Shown here: positions 8,153 through 13,378 of the stretch, in pieces | How positions within the stretch are numbered: the first letter of the stretch is position 1 | How the letters are laid out: every line of letters begins with the position of its first letter | Source: Hirudo medicinalis | Lineage: Eukaryota; Annelida; Clitellata; Hirudinida; Hirudinidae | Length of the DNA stretch: 13,378 nucleotides | Direction of reading: 5' to 3' | Assembly: GCA_011800805.1 (NCBI GenBank) | Contig: MPNW01000877.1 | Coordinates: 9,926 to 23,303, forward strand | The notes under the pieces: model-generated | What the model saw: only the letters and a program-made list of their open reading frames with translations | Databases searched by the model: none | What the model was told of the DNA's origin: nothing | Translations under genes and position numbers: made by a program

Positions 8153-8462
8153 GTTAGAGTCATCCATGAATGCCTTTATGCATGTGCATCCCTTTACCAA
8201 TGTGCGCCTCTGGGATATTGGACCCAGCCGCCTTCAATAAGATTGGCATCGCCAGCACGAAGAGGAAAGGGGACATCGTGCACACCATGGCTATCCCAAC
8301 CTCCAGAAGAACCCACCTTGTAGTGTACGTCTTTGTGGAAAACCGCATCATGAACCCGCTAAAGTATTCCTGAAGGATGTGGCTGTGGCACGTGATGGGC
8401 CTCCAACGTCTTCCATATTAGCTGGTGTGGCTCAGACCCGTAGGCGTTCGCTAGGTACAGAC
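8150..8462 (-). pseudogene. LINE: reverse transcriptase palm (motifs A to C)
   Basis: From 8462 the minus strand reads LYLANAYGSEPHQLIWKTLE and AHHVP, which is RT motif A (usually LDLANAYGS.PH); the catalytic Asp is replaced by Tyr (codon at 8455-8457). In another frame, 8351-8160 reads MMRFSTKTYTT, then EVGIAMVCTMSPFLFVLAM and LLKAAG, matching motif B (usually G.AMGCT.SP.LF..AM), with the Gly of MGCT changed to Val. A one-base shift later, KAFMDDSNLI appears, motif C with FMDD intact at 8159-8170. The domain identity is certain; the enzyme is dead. Confidence 0.9.
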
Positions 8463-8690
8463 TCAGCTAAAGAAGCTTTCTCAGAGCTCTCCTCCTCACT
8501 CTTTCTATGCAGCGCAAGTCCTTCACACGTCTCTTCTCGTCCTTCCATAGATCGGAGAGTACTTCTCTCGTCTTCCTTAGCCCTTGAGGTGTCTGAGTCC
8601 TGCAACTTCTGCGGTCGTTTGGCATGAACGACCCCAAACCTCTCGACGCATTTATTGTAAATGAAGTCACTTAAGGTTTTCACTGATCCG
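8461..8690 (-). pseudogene. LINE: linker segment upstream of the RT domain
   Basis: The minus-strand frame from about 8683 reads KTLSDFIYNKCVERFGVVHA, followed by a highly charged stretch rich in Arg, Glu and Lys. This matches the segment that precedes the RT in this LINE group (a conserved YxxCxERFG-type motif and then a charged, probably helical linker). It joins directly to RT motif A at about 8461, so about the whole set of RT fingers, expected in between, is deleted. Confidence 0.7.
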
Positions 8691-9653
8691 TCCTTCAGGC
8701 CTTACTTAAGTCCTTGCTTGAGCTTTTCATCCAATCCTGACAAGCCTCTCTTGTCGTTTCCACAAGGTTTCCTGGGTCTTGGGGGGGTTATGACATTGGT
8801 GAGAGACTCGGACACACTCAGAGCTGTAATAATCTTCGTTGTAAAATCCTGTTATAAAATGGATGATAATCTCTCTCATCACGATCAACATCATTACTCT
8901 CTTAAATAACCTTCCCAACAATTTTTCAATCGGTTTTGCGATTTTATACGAAACTGGAATCCACAAAAATCATAAGAAAAATAATCACCCATTACACGAC
9001 ATAGAATAATTTGTGAATAAAATGAGCCTACATTTTTTTTAAATCGGTGAAGGTTTGATGTGAAACAGTGGCGCACAAATTCCTAAATAAAAAAAATGGA
9101 TAAAATAAGTTTATTTTTAAAATTTTTTTTTTAAATATCTCGATATTTAACAAATATTATCGGCTTACAATTTTAACAAAGAAAAATCATTTCTGAAAAG
9201 ATAAAAACCTAAAATAAGTCTTCAAGAATCAAACTCCCCGAAAATAAATTCTTAGTTGAGCCCCTGATGTGAAATCAACGAACTTGAAAACGCATTTAAC
9301 AATTGTTCGGCTCCAGAAACGTTCAAAAATCTCAACATCCATACAAAAATTCAAAATCCAAGCTATGCATTATAACATATAATATCATTTGTGAATTGAA
9401 GAAGCCTAAATAAGTCAAACCTTGCATGCATTATAATTTAATATTTGTTTCGTGGATTTTAGCATATTTAAAATTGTCTCATTGCGTATTTAAAATGAGT
9501 TATGCCTAACTTAATTTTGATGTATTTATGTTTGACTGAATTCAGGATTTGTGAAAAATGTAATTGCATTCACAGCTGTTGTGATGATGCCTAGCCTATT
9601 CAGAGCGTATTAAAGTTTAAGTAACTTAAACTTAAGTATTGCAAGCAGAATAT
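8691..9653. other. AT-rich upstream region of the lysyl oxidase-like gene
   Basis: About 960 bp with no recognised coding sequence. The first 100-200 bp may be decayed 5' sequence of the LINE (unclear minus-strand frame 8966-8727), the rest is AT-rich. The promoter and 5' UTR of the downstream gene should lie here, but I cannot point to a TATA box or initiator with confidence. A perfect inverted repeat lies at 9613-9633 (listed separately). An in-frame TAA at 9654-9656 marks the upstream limit of the first exon's reading frame. Confidence 0.45.
9613..9633. repeat. Perfect 10-bp inverted repeat upstream of the LOXL start codon
   Basis: AAGTTTAAGT (9613-9622) and ACTTAAACTT (9624-9633) are exact reverse complements around a single A. 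It lies 35 bp before the ATG, so it would be in the promoter or 5' UTR. It could be a dimeric factor site or an RNA hairpin, or chance in AT-rich DNA. Confidence 0.5.
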
Positions 9654-9668
9654 TAAGAAATATTGAAT

Positions 9669-9951
9669 ATGTTATTTCTAGAAAGTGCATTAATATTTAT
9701 ATTTGCAGCTTCTTGCAATGCCAATTTATATAAAAATTTGACCGAAGGAGAAGTACTGCTTGAAAATATTACCGAACATCACTTGGAAAATAAGATATCA
9801 GGAAATGTTTTAATCTATAAAAATGGAAAGCTGTGGTCCGTTTGTGACGATGGATGGAATATATATTCTGCTAGAGTTGTATGCCGATCTCTAAAGCTGG
9901 GAATTGCATTAAGGGCTTTGTCCCGGTCATATTTCGGAGATACAAAATATG
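9669..9951 (+). CDS. LOXL exon 1: signal peptide and first half of SRCR 1
   Basis: I start at the ATG at 9669 because it is the first ATG after an in-frame TAA (9654-9656) and is directly followed by a good signal peptide. A TTG three codons earlier at 9663 is not needed. The exon encodes residues 1-94, ending SYFGDTKY plus one base. The donor G|GTATGC at 9952 begins intron 1 (56 bp, phase 1). Key SRCR features are LWSVCDDGW and ARVVCRSL. Confidence 0.87.
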
Positions 9952-12734
9952 GTATGCATATTTATTTATTAATTGCCTAATTTATAAATGAAGTTACCTT
10001 ATTGTAGACATTGGCCTAGATAATGTCCAATGCTATGGTGACGAAACTGAGCTGCTGCAGTGTCGACACGAACCATTTGGACGTCATAACTGTAATAAAA
10101 AAGAAGCCGCGGGTGTGACATGTTCAACTGTTGTTGATATTTCGTCCAGCTCGAAAACCCAACTTCAAACAACAAAGGCAACTCCCGGAAATAAAGGTAT
10201 AAACAGCTTCAGTCCAGGAAATAGAAATAAAGCCAAAAGCAATCACATTCCATCGGTGAGGCAAAGGACCAATGTGAAAATATTTATTGATAAATAAAAA
10301 TCTTTAATTTTAAAGATGTACGAAGTTCGCATAACAAATGGAAGAACATCTAAAGAAGGTAGAGTTGAAGTTAAAATAGCTGACGAATGGAACGTCATTT
10401 GCGGGGACGAGTGGACTATCTTTGAAGCCATGGTTGTCTGCCGTCAAATAGGTATGGAATATGCTCAAAATGCACTTCAGGTATTTTATCTTTCAAATTT
10501 TCTCACTAAATATCTGGTGATTATTTCTGAAAGTAACGGTCACATTACAGTCGAATTTTTTTCGGGGTGAGAATTTAACAAAAGCTTTTATGGGAATTAA
10601 ATGTGATGGCGACGAATCTTTTCTGCACGAATGCTATCATGAACAAATCGGAACAGGTGTTATCTGCTCCAGAGCTCAACGAGTAGCAGGAGTCATATGC
10701 ACATCAAGTGAGTAATAGAACAAATTAACATTTCTGAGCACAAGATAAAATTATGAGAACATAGGCAACAGCATTTATAGGAAGTTTTTCTCATGGAATT
10801 GAGCAATTCAAAATTGTTCCTAACACAGCCTAAGGTTTTCTTATAAAATTTTGACTCGAAATATTCTTGTAAACGAAAATTATCAAAGCATAATTTAACC
10901 ATTAATCACAAGAGCTACCAGATTTGGTTCCCAATGCTACCCTCGTTGAAAAAACTGTGCATTTGCATGACCAAGCCATGTACTACCTTCAATGTGCAAT
11001 GGAGGAAAACTGTGCGGCACCATCCGCATTTGAAATAAAAAAATCTAGATATGGTAAGTTGCTATTTGTAAGTTGTAAGATTTTATTAAATCTGTTTTAT
11101 ATAGATGGGAAATTTCGGAAAACAAATTTGGGATTTGCTCTCCAAATATTAATGGAAGATAAATTTTAAGTTTTATACTAATATTAGTTAATTTGTATGC
11201 TGTCATATGCGTAGCGTCAGAGTTCGGCTGCTGAGGTGTCGACACGAACCATTTGGACGTCATAACTGTAATAAAAAAGAAGGCGCGGGTGTGACATGTT
11301 CAACTGTTGTTGATATTTCGTCCAGCTTCGTCCATTCGGCTTCACGAATGACGTTCTGACGTTTCAAGAGCTCCATGACGGATTGAGCTCTTGTGGTGAG
11401 CAGTTCATTCTAGACACCATTGGAAGCATGTGAGCTGTTGTAGATTAATATCGTAACTAAATGATTATGACGGAGCATCCATAACGTTTCGAATTCGTGC
11501 TGCTATCCTGAGAGGCAGAGATCTTAACCATATGGGAAACCCACGTTAACCTATGAACTAGTTGTCATGGGCGAATGGTGGGAAATGAACCAAGGCGATC
11601 AGGTATGTGGGTCAGCGAATGAGGTGATGGAGGTTTGGTGAATTAGAGGTGGCGACAGTGGGATATGTGATGAGGGCGATTTTGAAAATGGGTAGTCAAT
11701 GCAGTCTTTACAAGCCTAAGAGACTTTTAGCAATATATTTCAATTTAAGCAAATTGGTGATGCTTGGATTATTGAGAACGATCCTGACAAGCCTATTTCG
11801 GATGCATTGGACAACTTTTATTGAAGAAGAACGGAGTTACAATAGACCAAGCGGGAAAGAACTAGGCAATTAGGAGAAAAGTCATCTCAACGTTGTCCAG
11901 ATGAGATGAATACAGTTCTTGGCTATAGAGGCGGAATGTTGTTTGAAATTCGGGTGAGATTGGCCAGATAACGCCAATGAGTTTTAAAGTACTAAAATTA
12001 AATAAGACTAAGTCTAATGTTATTTTTTTGCACCAAGAGACGCATTATGGTTTATTTCAAGAGAATGTTTCATTTTTTTCATGTACATTTATTTAGATTT
12101 GTTCATATACATTTATTCAAATACATTCTCAATGTCTTTTAGAACATAATCATAACTTTCCAATCTCCGTATTCCTGCCTAAATTTCTTGCGTTTCCAAA
12201 TTCTGTTTAGCAGTTTAGGTCTTAAGGGTTTTTCGATCATAGTGACTATAAGTTCTTATTCAGCGAAGCTAAGAGAAACAGGACCAGAAATTCTCAGTCA
12301 TGCGTATTTAAGATGTTTCCGAACCTGGCCTCACTCTAAAAAAGGCGCAATATATCTCAAATTTTTATCAGACATCAAAAGAAATTTTAACCCTTCATAT
12401 CCCTAATCGTCTGTAAATAATGTCTTTTTTTTAAAGAAAATTAACGCAACTTCAATGTACAAAATGTGTAATTGCATACCAATAATATCACAATAAAATC
12501 AGCGGTGATTACGCTAGGTATATATATCTCGGTGAGTGATGTAAATCAGAGGTATCGGTATTTTGTAAATATCAGTAATACCGATATTCTATGTTTTTTA
12601 ATACTTATCTTCACAGACTGGCATGTACAGAGAAGACGTCTGCTGCGTTTTTCGAGTAGCATATGGAATTTTGGAACAGCTGACTTTCGACCCGAACTAA
12701 GGAAACAAGACTGGGAATGGCATTTGTGTCACAT
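9669..12734 (+). CDS. Lysyl oxidase homologue with two SRCR domains, six exons, 3' end outside window
   Basis: This is a LOXL2/3/4-type gene, a secreted copper and quinone-dependent amine oxidase that oxidises lysines in collagen and elastin-like matrix proteins. The six exons (9669-9951, 10008-10255, 10316-10480, 10551-10707, 10913-11053, 12617-12734) have GT donors and AG acceptors and keep frame for 370 residues. Order: signal peptide 1-18 (MLFLESALIFIFAASCNA); N-glycosylation sequons at N23 and N33; SRCR 1, about 43-133, Cys 59, 72, 103, 113, 123, 133; a linker rich in Ser, Asn, Lys, Thr; SRCR 2, about 181-282, Cys 206, 219, 250, 260, 271, 282; then the LOX domain from LPDLVPNA (286) through YLQCAMEENC (309-318) and RRRLLRFSS. 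It ends at WEWHLCH, the start of the copper-binding WxWHxCHxHxH motif; the rest of the motif, the quinone Lys and Tyr and the C-terminus lie in exons beyond the window. Two SRCR domains, not the four of vertebrate LOXL2-4, fits invertebrates. Confidence 0.92.
10008..10255 (+). CDS. LOXL exon 2: second half of SRCR 1 and linker
   Basis: Acceptor TTGTAG at 10002-10007, donor TCG|GTGAGG at 10256; phase 1 in and phase 0 out. It carries the DNVQC, LLQCRHEPFG, HNC and AGVTC part of SRCR 1, then a 44-residue low-complexity linker. An earlier possible donor (AAAG|GTATAA at 10197) would put exon 3 out of frame, so I reject it. Part of this exon is copied in intron 5 at 11227-11327. Confidence 0.86.
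10316..10480 (+). CDS. LOXL exon 3: first half of SRCR 2
   Basis: Acceptor TTTTAAAG before 10316, donor CAG|GTATTT at 10481; phase 0 at both ends, 55 codons. It reads VRITNGRTSKEGRVEVKIAD, then the EWNVICGDEW and AMVVCRQIG motifs of an SRCR domain. Intron 2 before it is 60 bp. Confidence 0.86.
10551..10707 (+). CDS. LOXL exon 4: second half of SRCR 2
   Basis: Acceptor ATTACAG before 10551, donor TCAA|GTGAGT at 10708; phase 0 in, phase 1 out. It encodes the second half of SRCR 2 with MGIKCDGDESFLHECYHE and RVAGVICTS, giving the last four of the six cysteines. Intron 3 before it is 70 bp. Confidence 0.86.
10913..11053 (+). CDS. LOXL exon 5: start of the lysyl oxidase catalytic domain
   Basis: The acceptor is weak (ATCACAAG, AG at 10911-10912) but is the only nearby AG that keeps frame with exon 4; the exon starts AG|CTACCA. 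Donor TATG|GTAAGT at 11054 is a near-consensus site. It encodes LPDLVPNATLVEKTVHLHDQ and YYLQCAMEENCAAPSAFE, the diagnostic opening of the LOX domain. Phase 1 at both ends. Confidence 0.85.
11227..11327 (+). repeat. Partial duplicate of LOXL exon 2 inside intron 5
   Basis: This stretch matches 10051-10151 in exon 2 at 98 of 101 positions by my count, in the same orientation, offset by 1,176 bp. It carries the LLRCRHEPFG, HNC, and GAGVTC part of SRCR 1 but lacks the exon's 5' end and linker. It sits in a frame that runs from an ATG at 11207 to a TGA at 11357-11359. The near-identity means it is recent or kept similar by gene conversion. No donor follows before the stop, so as an exon it would truncate the protein. 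Confidence 0.9.
11720..11760 (+). repeat. 41-bp repeat also found at 12737-12777
   Basis: GAGACTTTTA..CAATATATTTCA..TTTAAG..AAATTG..TGA here and at 12737-12777 agrees at about 37 of 41 positions, same orientation. The second copy begins two bases into intron 6. Whether it is a copy of the gene or an unrelated interspersed repeat cannot be told by eye. Confidence 0.65.
12554..12585. repeat. Inverted repeat just before LOXL exon 6
   Basis: ATCGGTATT (12554-12562) and AATACCGAT (12577-12585) are exact reverse complements with a 14-bp loop. It lies about 31 bp before exon 6, near the probable branch-point zone of intron 5. It could fold in the pre-mRNA. Confidence 0.5.
12617..12734 (+). CDS. LOXL exon 6: LOX domain up to the copper-binding motif
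   Basis: Acceptor CTTCACAG before 12617; donor CACAT|GTGAGA at 12735. Spliced to exon 5 it encodes DWHVQRRRLLRFSSSIWNFG and TADFRPELRKQDWEWHLCH, which align well with the conserved RRLLRFS...N.G..DFRP.......W.WH.CH of lysyl oxidases. The next exon should begin with the remaining histidines of the copper site (phase 2). It is not found between 12735 and 13378, so it lies beyond the window or in a non-obvious exon. Confidence 0.84.
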
Positions 12735-13378
12735 GTGAGACTTTTACCAATATATTTCATTTTAAGTAAATTGATGAAATAAAATTGATATAAATAAAAA
12801 AAAGCGCTTCCTTTATAAGAAACAAAAATATAAAAAAATCACTTTAATGTCACTAAATGTCATAACATTATTTCACTTAAAAACTCCTAAGTGTCTAAGT
12901 TTTACTTATATGTTTGCTAAAGTGTTTTTAAAATAACTTTTAAGACATCTCAGTTGACTTCAAGATTGATTAGCTATCATACATGAGAATTAAAACTTCA
13001 TACAATTAGCTATACAGTTCGGAGGTGCTCGGTGTAAAATATGACGATGCTGTAGCGTCAGGGACTACTATGTACCACTACCTCCATCAACCAAATACCC
13101 AAATTACAAAATTTCGACTTGCATTTTTGGTTTATTGAAGTCGCAAATGTCGCATGCACAATCTGACAGTGCTAAGATTTGCACCCGGTATTGTCATTGT
13201 GACATCTTCAACTTGGCCTTATTGAAAATTATAGAAGAAAACGGAAACAATAGTAAATAGTTTAATAAACAACTGAATTTAACAGTCAACTCTAAGCAAT
13301 TAAGGAACTTGTCTACAGTCTTTATACAACAAAGTTCTATCGACAACTTCACCACGACAAGCTACTCGCTGCAACTTC
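12735..13378 (+). other. LOXL intron 6 (start), no exon found
   Basis: The remaining 644 bp hold no recognisable LOX-domain exon. I looked for the expected HYHSMEVF-like continuation and the downstream cysteine-rich sequence in the forward frames and did not see it. The stretch includes an A/T-rich part to about 12930 and an inverted GGAGGT (13021-13026)/ACCTCC (13080-13085) pair. Confidence 0.5.

Larger units (their letters stand above)
6089..8690 (-). mobile_element. Decayed RLE-type non-LTR retrotransposon (R2/NeSL-like architecture)
   Basis: Read on the minus strand from 8690 to 6089, translated pieces in shifting frames follow the order of one LINE polyprotein: inter-domain linker, RT palm motifs, thumb and following region, Cys/His knuckle, restriction-like endonuclease and tail. 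In intact relatives one protein nicks target DNA and reverse transcribes its own RNA from the nick. The N-terminal DNA-binding part and the RT fingers are missing, and many stops and frameshifts are present. The region looks clearly GC-richer than the AT-rich DNA on both sides, which marks it as inserted. No 3' tail or target-site duplication is seen. Plus-strand open frames across it (for example 7001-7495) are antisense shadows. Confidence 0.88.
11054..12616 (+). other. LOXL intron 5, long, with a partial exon-2 copy
   Basis: At 1,563 bp this intron is far longer than introns 1-4 (56-205 bp). It contains a near-identical copy of part of exon 2 (11227-11327), an unrecognised, relatively GC-rich stretch from 11328 to about 11960, a 41-bp repeat of the exon 6/intron 6 boundary region (11720-11760), and a hairpin at 12554-12585. 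Short open frames (11649-11873, 12188-12406) match nothing I recognise. Confidence 0.75.

Noticed and set aside
8432..9076. Short plus- and minus-strand frames around 8379-9076
   Set aside because: Apart from the minus-strand linker frame, these are overlapping frames with no family resemblance in low-complexity or AT-rich DNA.
10197..10255. Donor AAAG|GTATAA at 10197 as the end of LOXL exon 2
   Set aside because: It would give phase 1 and put exon 3 out of frame; the downstream donor TCG|GTGAGG at 10256 keeps frame and is a better match.
11649..11873. 74-codon frame in intron 5, with a stretch loosely like the tail of some LINE proteins (WTTFIEEE)
   Set aside because: The similarity is only a few residues and no other LINE sequence is next to it.
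1..13378. CRISPR array, bacterial operon, tRNA or rRNA genes
   Set aside because: No regularly spaced repeats, no bacterial gene organisation, and no tRNA or rRNA pattern that I could recognise; introns and element types are those of an animal genome.

Overview
This window reads as AT-rich animal nuclear DNA. It has no bacterial operon structure. Its one host gene is built from exons separated by GT-AG introns, most of them very short (56-205 bp), and the rest is mostly decayed transposable elements. The mix of old hAT, Tc1, Ty3/gypsy and RLE-type LINE relics, with a lysyl oxidase-like gene carrying two SRCR domains, suggests an invertebrate, perhaps an arthropod. I cannot identify the species from sequence alone.

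Layout: (1) 1-538 has no recognised gene. (2) 539-2235, plus strand: a ZBED5/GTF2IRD2-like hAT transposon with a visible 5' terminal sequence at 539, a broken BED-finger region and a transposase split by a stop and two frameshifts; its 3' end is missing. (3) 2426-2876, minus strand: the C-terminal end of a second, ZMYM1-like hAT transposase. (4) 3113-3540, plus: the end of a Ty3/gypsy Pol. (5) 3812-4380, plus: a third hAT relic, also of the TTF/ZMYM-like type. (6) 4467-5181, minus: Tc1/mariner pieces in scrambled order, with an N-terminal helix-turn-helix piece lying downstream of a C-terminal DDE piece, followed at 5155-5314 by a 54-bp direct repeat. (7) 5320-6088: AT-rich, nothing recognised. 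(8) 6089-8690, minus: one long, decayed LINE with a reverse transcriptase and a C-terminal restriction-like endonuclease (R2/NeSL-type architecture), lacking the RT fingers. (9) 8691-9653: AT-rich upstream region. (10) 9669 to 12734, plus, continuing beyond the window: a lysyl oxidase homologue (LOXL2/3/4 type) with signal peptide, two complete six-cysteine SRCR domains and the first part of the catalytic domain, in six exons. Intron 5 (1,563 bp) holds a 101-bp near-identical copy of part of exon 2. (11) 12735-13378 is the start of intron 6.

The LOXL gene is the only likely functional protein-coding gene here. Its product should be a secreted copper amine oxidase that cross-links extracellular matrix. 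Everything upstream looks like a graveyard of nested or adjacent transposons, all broken. I see no new multi-gene system; the most interesting points are the exon-2 copy inside the LOXL intron and the rearranged Tc1 and LINE relics.
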